NCBI RefSeq assembly: GCF_014635865.1
Contig: NZ_BMDQ01000001.1
Span: 992,001-1,056,000 of the forward strand
DNA from: Winogradskyella haliclonae
GTDB lineage: Bacteria > Bacteroidota > Bacteroidia > Flavobacteriales > Flavobacteriaceae
DNA length: 64,000 nt
Direction: 5' to 3'
A program made the translations under genes and the position numbers. The notes below the pieces were generated by a model. That model did not search any database, had not been told where the DNA came from, and saw nothing but the letters and a program-made list of their open reading frames with translations. Positions 36,187-45,381 of this stretch are shown here, piece by piece; the stretch's first letter is position 1; each line of letters starts with the position of its first letter.

Positions 36187-37701
36187 CTAAGAATTTAACG
36201 AAAGTAACTCATCAATATAATCTCTAGTGTTAGATAATCTTGGGACCTTATGTTGGCCACCTAATTTATCATTCTGTTTTAGCCAATCGTAAAATAAATT
36301 ATGACGTGCTTGATGTATAGTAGGTTTATTTAACGTCATGTTATTGTAGCGCTTGGCTTCATAATCAGAGTTTAAAGACTTTAAAGCATTGTCAAACAAT
36401 TCTGAAAAATAGCCTATACATTCAGGAGGTTTTTTAAACTCAATTAACCATTCATGAGCACCTTTTTCTTTACCTTTCATAAATATGGGTGCGGCAGTGT
36501 AATCCACAATTTCTGCACCAGTGCGTTTACATACTTTTTTAAGAGCATCTTCTGCATTTTCAATGATTAATTCTTCTCCAAAAGCATTGATATGATGTTT
36601 GGTGCGTCCAGAGACTTTAATTCTATATGGATTTAGACTTACAAACCTTACAGTATCACCAATTTTATAACGCCAAAGTCCAGCATTAGTGGTTATGATT
36701 ACAGCATAGTTGGTATTGAGTTTAACTTCACTCAATGGAATTACTTTCTGTTCTTTTGTTCCATAGGTATCCATCGGAATAAATTCATAAAAAATACCAT
36801 AGTCAAGCATCAAAAGTAAATCGCCAGAATAGTTTTGATCCTGAATAGCAAAAAAGCCTTCAGAGGCATTGTAAATTTCATAATATTTAAATGACTTCTT
36901 AGGAAGAATAGATCGGTATTGCTCTATATAAGGATTGAAACTTACACCGCCATGAAAGTAAACTTCGAGATTAGGCCAGATATCAAAAAGGTTATCTTTT
37001 TTTGTTTCTTCTAAAACATTATTTAGAAGAACTAGCATCCAAGATGGTACACCAGCTAAGCTTGTTACATTTTCATTTATGGTTTCATCAACAATAGCTT
37101 GGATTTTAGTTTCCCATTCACTCATCAACGATACTTTACTACTTGGAGTGCTACTAAACTCAGCCCAAAAAGGCATATTATCAATTAATATTGCTGATAA
37201 ATCTCCGAAAACAGTTCCATTTTCTTTGTATAACTCTTTGCTTCCTCCAAGCCTCAAACTCTTTCCGGTAAACAATTGAGATTCAGGATTGTTGTTAAGG
37301 TACATGCATAACAAATCTTTACCAGCTGCATAATGACATTCTTCTAGAGAATCTGTGCTCACAGGAATAAATTTGCTTTTTGCATTAGTTGTGCCACTAG
37401 ATTTAGCAAACCATTTTATAGGACCAGGCCAAAAAATATTTTGTTCTCCAAGACGCGAACGTTCTATTTGTGGTTGGATAGCCTCGTAGTTTACCACTGG
37501 CAAACGCTGGCTAAAATCTTCATAAGATTTAATCGAAGCAAAATCATATGTTTTACCAATTTCGGTATCCTTAGCTGTTTTTAATAGGCCAAAAAGCAAT
37601 TCGTTTTGTACATCATGTGGGTATTTTAAAAACAATTCAATCTGATGGAATCGCTTTTTTAAAAACCATGAAGCAATAGAATTTACAATAGGAATTGGCA
37701 T
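36187..37701 (-). CDS. GH3 auxin-responsive promoter family protein (acyl-adenylate/amide synthetase-like)
   Basis: A 504-residue ANL-superfamily relative of plant GH3 acyl-acid amido synthetases. ATP-binding segments are WFAKSSGTTNAKSKFIPVS (about 90-108), a central YNASEGFFAIQ and GLWRYKIGDTVRF near 345. Bacterial members are common in Bacteroidota and their substrates are unknown; adenylation of a carboxylic acid and coupling to an amine is the expected chemistry. It is monocistronic on the minus strand and divergent from the DUF2797 gene. Confidence 0.88.
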   Translation of the reverse strand: MPIPIVNSIASWFLKKRFHQIELFLKYPHDVQNELLFGLLKTAKDTEIGKTYDFASIKSYEDFSQRLPVVNYEAIQPQIERSRLGEQNIFWPGPIKWFAKSSGTTNAKSKFIPVSTDSLEECHYAAGKDLLCMYLNNNPESQLFTGKSLRLGGSKELYKENGTVFGDLSAILIDNMPFWAEFSSTPSSKVSLMSEWETKIQAIVDETINENVTSLAGVPSWMLVLLNNVLEETKKDNLFDIWPNLEVYFHGGVSFNPYIEQYRSILPKKSFKYYEIYNASEGFFAIQDQNYSGDLLLMLDYGIFYEFIPMDTYGTKEQKVIPLSEVKLNTNYAVIITTNAGLWRYKIGDTVRFVSLNPYRIKVSGRTKHHINAFGEELIIENAEDALKKVCKRTGAEIVDYTAAPIFMKGKEKGAHEWLIEFKKPPECIGYFSELFDNALKSLNSDYEAKRYNNMTLNKPTIHQARHNLFYDWLKQNDKLGGQHKVPRLSNTRDYIDELLSLNS

Positions 37702-37803
37702 GGATTAGTTATCTTTATGCACTAAGGCAATTTGATTGTTTAGTTGGTTATTCTTAAACTTTTTTATATAAAGTTTAGATTTTAAAAATAGTAAATTTTT
37801 ATT

Positions 37804-38595
37804 ATGGTTTACACAGGTGTACTTACTAAAATGCAGACGGAATTTCAAAATCCGATTCAATATTATTTAGTTTTTAAAAACGATTTTATTCATGTAAATC
37901 AGCTACTTAATAAGTCAATAACTATGACTTACGTTGGAAGTGAATGTCTTAATTGTGGATTAAATAGAGAAATATACCGTCAAGGCTTTTGTAAAAGCTG
38001 CTTTTTTGATACACCAAATGCAGGAGATTGGATTATGCGTCCAGAATTAAGTACCGCGCATTTAGGGAAAGAAGACCGAGACATAGAATACGAAAAGAAA
38101 GTACAATTGCAACCGCATATTGTATATCTGGCTAACTCTAGTAATATTAAAGTTGGAGTTACAAGGAAGGCTCAAATCCCAACGCGCTGGATAGATCAAG
38201 GTGCTCATGAAGCTATAGAAATTGTTGAAGTGCCAAATAGATATTTAGCTGGTATAACCGAGGTTGCTCTGAAAGATTATGTTGCGGATAAAACAAATTG
38301 GCGCAAAATGCTAAAGAATGAGATTGAAGATGAGGATTTAAAAGAATGGCGCCAAAGATTAAAATCACATATTCCTACTGAAGTAAAAGACTATTTTATT
38401 GAGCATAACGAAGAGACTCATCTTCATTTTCCAGTACATCAATATCCAGAGAAACCCAAAAGTTTAAATCTTAAAAAAGAAGGCACGTATTCAGGAAATT
38501 TAGTAGGTGTAAAAGGGCAGTATTTTATTTTTGAAGACAATACCGTTTTTAATATCAGAGCTAATGAGGGTTTGGTAGTTGAAATAGGTATTTAA
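37804..38595 (+). CDS. DUF2797 family protein
   Basis: A 263-residue protein of a family with unknown function. It carries two CxxC pairs (CLNCGLNREIYRQGFCKSC, about residues 45-63), a probable zinc knuckle, then a central region with NIKVGVTRKAQIPTRWIDQGA that resembles GIY-YIG-type folds and a C-terminal beta region. The first Met is used, but an internal Met about 40 codons in (MTYVGSECLNC) would also leave the zinc region whole, so the start is uncertain. Its stop overlaps that of the convergent LysE gene. Confidence 0.85.
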   Translation: MVYTGVLTKMQTEFQNPIQYYLVFKNDFIHVNQLLNKSITMTYVGSECLNCGLNREIYRQGFCKSCFFDTPNAGDWIMRPELSTAHLGKEDRDIEYEKKVQLQPHIVYLANSSNIKVGVTRKAQIPTRWIDQGAHEAIEIVEVPNRYLAGITEVALKDYVADKTNWRKMLKNEIEDEDLKEWRQRLKSHIPTEVKDYFIEHNEETHLHFPVHQYPEKPKSLNLKKEGTYSGNLVGVKGQYFIFEDNTVFNIRANEGLVVEIGI

Positions 38596-39221
38596 ATAAA
38601 ATACAACTTGATAAATTGCAATATGCCAACGGTAAACAAAAGTGAGCCAGTGACCTTATTTATTAACAGATTTACATTCTTAAATTTTCGTTCCATAAAA
38701 ACACTAAACTTTCCATAGATGTATAGTGTAAAAACTTTACCTATATAAACGCCTAAGAAAAATAGTATAAGTACAGCTGCTGAAGATTTTACTGAAAGCA
38801 TAGCAACATTGCTATTTATAATTCCATAAACTAATAACCAGTATACTAAAACAGGAGGATTTAATAAGCCTAAGAAAAAACCTGTTGCATATTTAGATTT
38901 TAAAAAGGAGTTATTGGTTTTAGATACTTTTTTTGAATTACTTTTTTTGAAGAATAGTAAGCCTCCGACACCTAATAAAATAATAGCTATTAAAACTTGA
39001 AGCCATTGATGACTCATGAAAAAATCTTTAACTAGCATATTGTAGTTTAAAGCATAATAAGATAGTATAACTTCAGCGATTCCTGCAGTTATAGCAATTT
39101 TCATTGCTAACCTCAAGTTTTGTTTTATGGTTGTATTTATAACAACAATATTAGAAGCACCTAATGGTAATGCACCAATTATAGATGTTATAATTCCTAA
39201 TAAGAGGTATAAAAGTATCAT
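38592..39221 (-). CDS. LysE family translocator
   Basis: A 209-residue inner-membrane protein with about six hydrophobic helices and the LysE/RhtB-type start (ITSIIGALPLGASNIVVIN, proline and glycine in helix 1). The LLNPPVLVYWLL motif is the second family hallmark. LysE-family proteins export amino acids or other small molecules; the substrate is unassigned. It is co-directional with rpsU, but a terminator separates them. Confidence 0.85.
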   Translation of the reverse strand: MILLYLLLGIITSIIGALPLGASNIVVINTTIKQNLRLAMKIAITAGIAEVILSYYALNYNMLVKDFFMSHQWLQVLIAIILLGVGGLLFFKKSNSKKVSKTNNSFLKSKYATGFFLGLLNPPVLVYWLLVYGIINSNVAMLSVKSSAAVLILFFLGVYIGKVFTLYIYGKFSVFMERKFKNVNLLINKVTGSLLFTVGILQFIKLYFI

Positions 39222-39263
39222 AGCAACTTTGTAGCTATCACTTTTTAAACCTTACAGTTTGGA

Positions 39264-39293
39264 CATAAAAAAAGCGACCAATTTGGTCGCTTT
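39264..39293 (-). terminator. Rho-independent terminator after rpsU
   Basis: A 9-bp core stem (39271-39279 with 39285-39293). On the minus strand the stem is followed by a run of seven T, 20 bp after the rpsU stop. Confidence 0.85.
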
Positions 39294-39312
39294 AAGTCTG
39301 TATTAAGATAAC

Positions 39313-39507
39313 TTATATGTTTTCTGCATCTCTTAAACCTTGGATGTAAGACGCTTTTTGAATCTCTCTTCTACGCTTTACAGAAGGTTTTGTAAAATAA
39401 CGAGACTCTCTTAAGTTTTGCATAATCTGTACATTTCTGTGCTTACGCTTATATCTTTTAAGAGCTCTTTCAATGTTTTCGCCTTCTTTGATTTCTATTT
39501 TAATCAT
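39313..39507 (-). CDS. rpsU: 30S ribosomal protein bS21
   Basis: A 64-residue small-subunit protein with the usual basic helical sequence (RALKRYKRKHRN, KPSVKRRREIQKASY). It carries Tyr54, the position reported in flavobacterial ribosome structures to contact the sequestered anti-Shine-Dalgarno tail of 16S rRNA. A TATCTTTG promoter core lies 40 bp upstream and a strong terminator follows, so the gene is monocistronic. No Shine-Dalgarno-like AGGAGG is visible before the ATG. Confidence 0.95.
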   Translation of the reverse strand: MIKIEIKEGENIERALKRYKRKHRNVQIMQNLRESRYFTKPSVKRRREIQKASYIQGLRDAENI

Positions 39508-39546
39508 ATCTGTAATATTCTATTGTCTATTTTACTAAAGAGTGTG

Positions 39547-39554
39547 CAAAGATA
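39547..39554 (-). promoter_or_regulatory. -7 promoter element for rpsU
   Basis: TATCTTTG on the minus strand, a perfect TAnnTTTG match, giving a leader of roughly 35-40 nt. A -33 TTTG is not obvious. Confidence 0.5.
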
Positions 39555-39626
39555 ATATCTTTTATTAAATAACTGTAATTATGTTCAAATAATTTAATAC
39601 AAATTGATTTGCTATGTCCCTAGTAA

Positions 39627-42260
39627 TTAATTATCTGAACTGTCTTTTGCTTTTTTTTTCTTATTTAAAAGTCCGCCAAGTATAGATTTTACACCATCTT
39701 TTACAGGGTCTTTAGGTTTTGTAGTTGAAGAATCGAGTTTGGTTGAGTCTTTAGATTTTGTTGGAGTTTCACCTAAAATTCCACCTAGTAAATCATTAAT
39801 TTTATCCGATCCTTTGTCTATTAGTTTCTGTTTCTGAATCTCAACAAGCTGTTTCGTGAGATTTGCAACACCACTAGATAAGTCTGTTGTAATATTTGGT
39901 TTTGTAAAAGTGCCACCAATAGTTGCTGTTACTGGAATGGTTATCTTATTAATCTTGTCATCATTTATTTTCTGAATCAGATTATTAACATCATTACCTA
40001 AATATGTTGCGGGTACTTGTAATATAGCACTATAGTTCATAGTATTTGATAAACTATGAGTTCCAGAAATTTCTATAGGAATATCTTTATAGTTTATAGT
40101 AAATGGTTTTACTGAAACTTGACCATTATCGAAACTCAATTTTGTTTTCAAATCTTTTAAATCTAAGTCTTGAAAATCTATAAAATCGAATTTAGAACCT
40201 AATCCTTCGAGAATTTTGCTTTGAGAGGTTGATAACTTCGTAGTTAATAATTCAGCCAAAGCATTACCAGAAATTGTGCTTAAGTCTGGCGAAAAGGTTT
40301 CATCTAAAAGGCCATTTAATTTAATAGTAGAGTTTAGTTTCCCTTGAACAACTTTTGCAATTGGCGCTAAGGCTTTAAGCAGTTCAAGTTCTTTAAAAGA
40401 TTGAGAGATATCAAACTGTTGCATAGCCAACTCCATATCAAATTTTGGTTTTTTGTCCTTTGTAGAGACATTTCCAGAAATTCCGAGTTTACCATCAAAT
40501 ACATCTGTGGTCATGTTACTAAGGTTTGCATTTTGGTCTTTAATTCTCAATTTTCCACTTACTTTTTTTAAATTGAGATTGTCGTAAACAACGTTTTGAG
40601 CATTAGCATGAATAACACAATCCAAGAAATCAGGAATTTTTAATGACTCGGCATCTGATGTCGTTTTATTTGAAATTTCTGAAGCTGTTTGGTCTTCTAC
40701 CATAAAATCTGAAATCACAAAATTGTTAGACGTCACTTTAAAATCACCTTGCAACTTTTTATCACTAAGCAGAAACCCTAGGAGATTATTAATAATCCCA
40801 GTAGCGTATAAGTCACTTTTTCCTGTTTGTGCGTCAAACTTGTTTAGTGTTACCATTCCGGATTTTAGGCTTAAATCGGCAGTGTTAATTTGTATAGGGT
40901 TTACAATATCTTCAGACGAAAAAATAAAATTTTCAATAGAAACAGTTCCGTTGTTTTTTATGCGTTGATATGCATTGGTTTCTATAGCGTTCATGTCAAA
41001 GGAAGTGTTGAGTTTTCCTTTTAAAATTCCACTTAATTGATTGTCTAATTCTACAGGATAGGCTTTTGTAATATTTGCCAAATTTAAAACACCATCTAGA
41101 TTAGCATTAACTAACATATTTTTAGTCAAGTGTTTTATATGTGCTTCAGATTTAAAAACATCTTCGTCAATTTTAAAGTTGAGTGTATTAATATCTACAA
41201 ATGTATCATCGATATTTCCAGTATTGTTTTTTATAGAAGCATCAATAATTATGTTCTCAACCTTTTTTGGTAATTCAGGATATTTAAAAGACGCATTATT
41301 AGAATTGATATTAATATCTAATTGAGGAATTGTTTCATCAGAAATAAGACCCTTTATAATACCATTTACAGTGAAATTTCCAGTAGTTTCTACATTAGCA
41401 ATATCTTTTGTGTAGTGCTTAGGAATCACAGCTAAAAAGTCTTTAAAAGTAGCTTCGGGATTTTTAAAACTAATAGCAATGTTTTGACCTTTTTCTACTA
41501 ATTGAACAAACCCTTGAAATTCAAGTGGTAGTGCATTAATAAACCCTTTATTGTCTTTAAATGTATACGTGTTTTGTTCTAGGTCTAAATCAATTAGCGC
41601 ATCTAGTTTTATGCTATTATTATTTAAATACGCGGTGCTGTCTACAGAAAGACTAATTCTTGCCTCTGTATTTGTGTCTAATTCGGAAAGCCCACCAGAA
41701 AAAATGCCATGGCCTTTATGGTTGATTTCTGTTGCGTAAAGATTGGTATTTGCACCTTGGTCAATATAGGTAAACGCGCTATTGTTAAGCTCGTAATGTT
41801 CAATGTCAAAACTAAAAGCATCAGAAGGAGTTGATGAGGTTTTTGTTGCTTCATCTTTTGATTTTACAATATCGTAGTTTACGCTACCTGCTTCATTGGT
41901 TTTTAAAGTTAGCAATAGTTCATCTGCAATGATTTCATTAATTGTTAAAGGCTCTTCAGAACCCTTGAGTAATTCACCAACTGGCATTTCAAAAGAAATG
42001 GTTTTAGCAGATGCTAATATTTCGTCTTCAAAAGGCGCAAGTGTATTGATTTTTAAGTTTTTAATGCTCACTTCGGCTTTAGGAAAGCTACTAATGAGGC
42101 TTAAGCTAATGTCATCAAAACTTAGCTCTGCATTAAGGTTTTCATTAGCATAATTCTGAACAATTGCATCAATTTTAGATTCTAAAAAGAATGGAATACT
42201 TATTAAGAGCACTATAAAAATGAGTAAAATAATGCCAATAACCTTGAATACTTTTTTCAT
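39627..42260 (-). CDS. AsmA family (TamB/YhdP-like) envelope protein
   Basis: An 877-residue protein with one N-terminal membrane helix (about 5-27) and a long beta-rich periplasmic region. The start FFLESKIDAIVQNYANENLNAELSF and the segment IKNLKINTLAPF match AsmA N-domains; AsmA C-terminal sequences (GLLDETFSPDLSTISGNALAELL, shortened) lie near residues 650-700. The last 60 residues are K/S/D-rich and low complexity. AsmA-like proteins form bridges that move phospholipids between membranes; this role is family knowledge. Confidence 0.87.
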   Translation of the reverse strand: MKKVFKVIGIILLIFIVLLISIPFFLESKIDAIVQNYANENLNAELSFDDISLSLISSFPKAEVSIKNLKINTLAPFEDEILASAKTISFEMPVGELLKGSEEPLTINEIIADELLLTLKTNEAGSVNYDIVKSKDEATKTSSTPSDAFSFDIEHYELNNSAFTYIDQGANTNLYATEINHKGHGIFSGGLSELDTNTEARISLSVDSTAYLNNNSIKLDALIDLDLEQNTYTFKDNKGFINALPLEFQGFVQLVEKGQNIAISFKNPEATFKDFLAVIPKHYTKDIANVETTGNFTVNGIIKGLISDETIPQLDININSNNASFKYPELPKKVENIIIDASIKNNTGNIDDTFVDINTLNFKIDEDVFKSEAHIKHLTKNMLVNANLDGVLNLANITKAYPVELDNQLSGILKGKLNTSFDMNAIETNAYQRIKNNGTVSIENFIFSSEDIVNPIQINTADLSLKSGMVTLNKFDAQTGKSDLYATGIINNLLGFLLSDKKLQGDFKVTSNNFVISDFMVEDQTASEISNKTTSDAESLKIPDFLDCVIHANAQNVVYDNLNLKKVSGKLRIKDQNANLSNMTTDVFDGKLGISGNVSTKDKKPKFDMELAMQQFDISQSFKELELLKALAPIAKVVQGKLNSTIKLNGLLDETFSPDLSTISGNALAELLTTKLSTSQSKILEGLGSKFDFIDFQDLDLKDLKTKLSFDNGQVSVKPFTINYKDIPIEISGTHSLSNTMNYSAILQVPATYLGNDVNNLIQKINDDKINKITIPVTATIGGTFTKPNITTDLSSGVANLTKQLVEIQKQKLIDKGSDKINDLLGGILGETPTKSKDSTKLDSSTTKPKDPVKDGVKSILGGLLNKKKKAKDSSDN

Positions 42261-42364
42261 TACTTATTAAATGATATGAATGATTACTATAGATAATACG
42301 AAATATTCTATGCAATAGTTGTGATGTCAACTAATTTTAATAATAATTTAATACCAAGAAATGA

Positions 42365-43069
42365 TCACGTTAAATCAATTTCTTCATTGACTTTAAGCTT
42401 AAAACGTCTCCTAAATATATATACGCCTATGTATAAAAATGGTGTATCAAGTGCAGCTATGATAACTTTGAAAATAAATCCTGCGGCTAATAATCCTAAA
42501 AATTTATCCCATTCAATCTTACCAAAACTGCATAATAATACTAGTACTGTTGCAGTATCTACAAACTGCGATAAAAAAGTAGAAAAGTTATTACGAAGCC
42601 AAAGATGTTTGCCTTTTGTCAGGTTCTTCCAAAAATGATAAATCTGAATATCTACAAATTGAGCTAAAAGATATGCCATCATGCTTGCAAATACAGCAAT
42701 AGCAGTGCTACCAAAGACTGTTGTAAATGTGTCATCTTGTACTGGAGCCCAAGAGGTGGCAGGTACAGCATTAGCCACATTAATGATTAGCATAGAAAAG
42801 AAAGACGCAAAAATGCCAGCAACCACTATATCATTAGCCCGCTTTTTACCATAAATTTCACTAATTAAATCTGTGATTAAAAAAGTTATTGGATAAGGCA
42901 AAATTCCTACTGAAATTTCAAAAAGCTTAGAGCCAAATATTTCGATATCTAAAGGATACCAATAAAAGAATTTCTGAAAAATAAGATTAGAAACTACAAG
43001 AGAGGTAATAAATAATGCACCTAAAAAGAGGTAGATACGTTGGGCTAGAAGCTTGTCTTTTAACTGCAT
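42365..43069 (-). CDS. Queuosine precursor transporter (YhhQ family)
   Basis: A 234-residue inner-membrane protein with about six helices. It has the family pattern LGALFITSLVVSNLI, PYPITFLITDLISEIYGKKRAN and a FVDIQIYHFWK segment. YhhQ imports preQ0/preQ1 for queuosine modification of tRNA. It is monocistronic on the minus strand and divergent from folK-dNK by 71 bp. No preQ1 riboswitch-like structure was recognised upstream. Confidence 0.9.
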   Translation of the reverse strand: MQLKDKLLAQRIYLFLGALFITSLVVSNLIFQKFFYWYPLDIEIFGSKLFEISVGILPYPITFLITDLISEIYGKKRANDIVVAGIFASFFSMLIINVANAVPATSWAPVQDDTFTTVFGSTAIAVFASMMAYLLAQFVDIQIYHFWKNLTKGKHLWLRNNFSTFLSQFVDTATVLVLLCSFGKIEWDKFLGLLAAGFIFKVIIAALDTPFLYIGVYIFRRRFKLKVNEEIDLT

Positions 43070-43140
43070 CGAAATTGGTTAATAAATAGTTTAGGTAAAG
43101 ATAATCTATTAATATTTCTTTTAGTTAATTTGTCTATACA

Positions 43141-44283
43141 ATGAAACCATCAAAACTTGTTTACATAGCACTTGGTAGTAATAAGGGCAATAAGTTGCAA
43201 TACTTGCAATCTGCTGTTGATGCCATCTTCGAAACCATAGGTGCGGTAAAAAAGTTATCTAAGGTCTATAAGACACCAGCACTTGGTTTTGAAGGTGATG
43301 ATTTCTATAATGCTTGTATTAAAGTAGAAACATACCTTAGTCCTAAAAAGCTTCTTCAGGCACTTCAGGCTATTGAAAAAAACTTGGGGCGTTCAGAAAA
43401 AATAGCAGAAGGTTACGAGTCGCGAGAAATAGATCTAGATATTATCTTTTATGAAAGTGAAGTCATTAATGATAAAAATTTGGCGATTCCACATCCTGAA
43501 ATTCAAAACAGGAAGTTTGTTTTGCAACCATTGTTAGATGTCCTGAAAGAATTTGAGCATCCATTGCTAAACAAAACTTTAGAGACGCTTTTAGAGGAGT
43601 GTGATGATGATTCTGTAATAGAACCCATAAATATCTGGCTGAAAAATCCTCGTAAATCATACGCTTTTAAAGACTATAATTACATTGCAATTGAGGGGAA
43701 TATTGGCGCAGGAAAAACGAGTTTAGCAAATAAAATAGCACAAGATTTTAATGCTAAGTTGATATTAGAGCGTTTTGCAGATAATGCATTTTTGCCAAAA
43801 TTTTACAAAGAACCTGAGCGTTATGCCTTTACTTTAGAAATGTCTTTTTTGGCTGACCGCTATCAGCAAATCAGTGACGATTTATCTCAGCTTGATTTGT
43901 TTAAGGATTTTATGGTTAGTGATTACGACGTTAATAAATCACTCATATTCTCTAAAGTCACATTACCTGACGATGAGTTTCGATTGTATCGTAAACTCTT
44001 TTACCAAGTTTATAAAGATATTGCCAAGCCCGATTTATATGTTTATTTGTATCAGAATACCGAAAGACTTCAAGAAAATATTAAAAAACGTGGGCGAAAA
44101 TATGAAAACGATATACAGGACGAATATCTAGAAAAAATAAATTCCGGGTACTTAGAGTTTTTAAAATCTCAAACAGAACTTAATGTAAAAATCATTGACA
44201 TTTCTGAGCGGGATTTTGTAAAAAACCGGAAAGACTACTTATGGATTCTAAATGAAATAAATGATGAAGTACAAGGTAGTTGA
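43141..44283 (+). CDS. folK: Fusion of FolK (HPPK) and deoxynucleoside kinase
   Basis: A 380-residue bifunctional protein. Residues about 1-160 are 6-hydroxymethyl-7,8-dihydropterin pyrophosphokinase (YIALGSNKGNKLQYL, GRSEKIAEGYESREIDLDIIFY, IPHPEIQNRKFVLQPL), the folate step before DHPS. Residues about 178-380 are a deoxynucleoside kinase with P-loop GNIGAGKTS, the LERFADN region and the RKYENDI lid, which phosphorylates salvaged deoxynucleosides. The two parts are continuous with no stop between. Its end overlaps the next gene by 23 bp. Confidence 0.92.
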   Translation: MKPSKLVYIALGSNKGNKLQYLQSAVDAIFETIGAVKKLSKVYKTPALGFEGDDFYNACIKVETYLSPKKLLQALQAIEKNLGRSEKIAEGYESREIDLDIIFYESEVINDKNLAIPHPEIQNRKFVLQPLLDVLKEFEHPLLNKTLETLLEECDDDSVIEPINIWLKNPRKSYAFKDYNYIAIEGNIGAGKTSLANKIAQDFNAKLILERFADNAFLPKFYKEPERYAFTLEMSFLADRYQQISDDLSQLDLFKDFMVSDYDVNKSLIFSKVTLPDDEFRLYRKLFYQVYKDIAKPDLYVYLYQNTERLQENIKKRGRKYENDIQDEYLEKINSGYLEFLKSQTELNVKIIDISERDFVKNRKDYLWILNEINDEVQGS

Positions 44284-44743
44284 AAAAGAAGAGATTCTTG
44301 TAATTGGCTTAAAAGCTGAAGCAAATTTTCATAATATTCATTTGGTGACTCCTCAATTAGCAAGGCAGTTCATGCCAAGACTAAAAGAAGTGACATCTAG
44401 AAAAGATACGTACACACTATCATTACAACACTACAATCACTTCGATTATAAAACGTTTAATCCAAATGAGGGTTTTGAGAAATGGATTGGTGTAGAGGTT
44501 ACTCATTTAGATGCAGTCCCAAAAAAGATGGAAACTCTATTCATTTTATCTGGTCGATATTTAGTAATTGACTTTGAAGGTTCAATTCCTCAATTTATAA
44601 AGCATTGGCAAAATATACATTCTACATGGTTGCCAAATTCTGAATTTGAATTAGATACTAGACCTCACTTTGAAAGATTGCCCTCAAGTTACAATCCCAT
44701 GCAGAAAGTGAATGAGGAAGAAATTTGGATTCCTATAAAGTAA
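44261..44743 (+). CDS. GyrI-like small-molecule-binding domain protein
   Basis: A 160-residue cytoplasmic protein with the AraC effector-binding/GyrI-like (SOUL/BRE) fold: beta strands and helices with FIPRLKEVTS-like and WIGVEVTHLDAVPKKME segments, and a C-terminal IWIPIK strand. No DNA-binding domain is attached. Stand-alone members bind or hydrolyse cyclopropanoid toxins or bind drugs, or act as regulators; nothing in the sequence decides which. It starts inside folK-dNK (ATGATG at 44261) and converges with a methyltransferase gene, overlapping its 3' end by 11 bp. Confidence 0.75.
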   Translation: MMKYKVVEKEEILVIGLKAEANFHNIHLVTPQLARQFMPRLKEVTSRKDTYTLSLQHYNHFDYKTFNPNEGFEKWIGVEVTHLDAVPKKMETLFILSGRYLVIDFEGSIPQFIKHWQNIHSTWLPNSEFELDTRPHFERLPSSYNPMQKVNEEEIWIPIK

Positions 44744-45377
44744 ATAATGTGGTCACAATTTTTCCTTTATCATTTTCTAGGATGACTTCGTGAAGCAATT
44801 CTTCTTTTTTAACCTGAAAATTAAAAGGCGCTTTTAAAATCTCAACGCCACTTTGCTGTTTTAGTCTAATGCCTTGACTTGCTATTTTGTCTTTGTTAGG
44901 TGTAAAATCTCCAACTGGCAAATGCTCCGTAAGGATAATGTATTTGTAAGCTTTTAGTTTCTCTAGAATTTGCTGAATTTCAGTATTTGATAAGTGCTGA
45001 AGCACTTGTCTTATAATAACACAGTCAGCCTTAGGCAATTTGTTTTTTGAAATATCTAAGCACTGAAATTCTAAATTTTCAGCTCGAAAAAGAGCTTTGT
45101 TTCTTTCAATTAATGATTCTACGATATCAATAGCGATATAATTCTCAGCATATGTAATGAGCTCTTTTCCAATATTAAAATCGCCACAGCCCAAATCACA
45201 AACACTTAGTTTTAAGTCATGTGATTTCAAAAAATCCGAAACTGTTTCGATATATGGTTTGGCAATATTTTCTTTATGAGAACCTTCACCAGAATAATAA
45301 TCAAAGGTATTTCCGCCCCAAAGGTGTTGCTTATATATCTGTTCCATGACTGCTTTTGTAGGCCAAGGGTTTTTCAA
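44733..45377 (-). CDS. Class I SAM-dependent methyltransferase
   Basis: A 214-residue methyltransferase with motif I in VCDLGCGDFNIGKEL, an acidic AIDIV loop and a motif IV-like IIRQVLQHL. The start is a TTG at 45377 giving MKNPWPTKAVMEQIY; the ATG ten codons later is the alternative. It follows the TrmH-like gene by 4 bp, so they are probably co-transcribed. The substrate is unknown; pairing with a tRNA/rRNA methylase gene does not prove an RNA target. Confidence 0.83.
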   Translation of the reverse strand: MKNPWPTKAVMEQIYKQHLWGGNTFDYYSGEGSHKENIAKPYIETVSDFLKSHDLKLSVCDLGCGDFNIGKELITYAENYIAIDIVESLIERNKALFRAENLEFQCLDISKNKLPKADCVIIRQVLQHLSNTEIQQILEKLKAYKYIILTEHLPVGDFTPNKDKIASQGIRLKQQSGVEILKAPFNFQVKKEELLHEVILENDKGKIVTTLFTL

Positions 45378-45381
45378 AATT

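Noticed and set aside
42261-43140. preQ1 riboswitch upstream of the YhhQ-like gene
   Set aside because: The 71-bp gap shows no C-rich loop or pseudoknot pattern that I could recognise.
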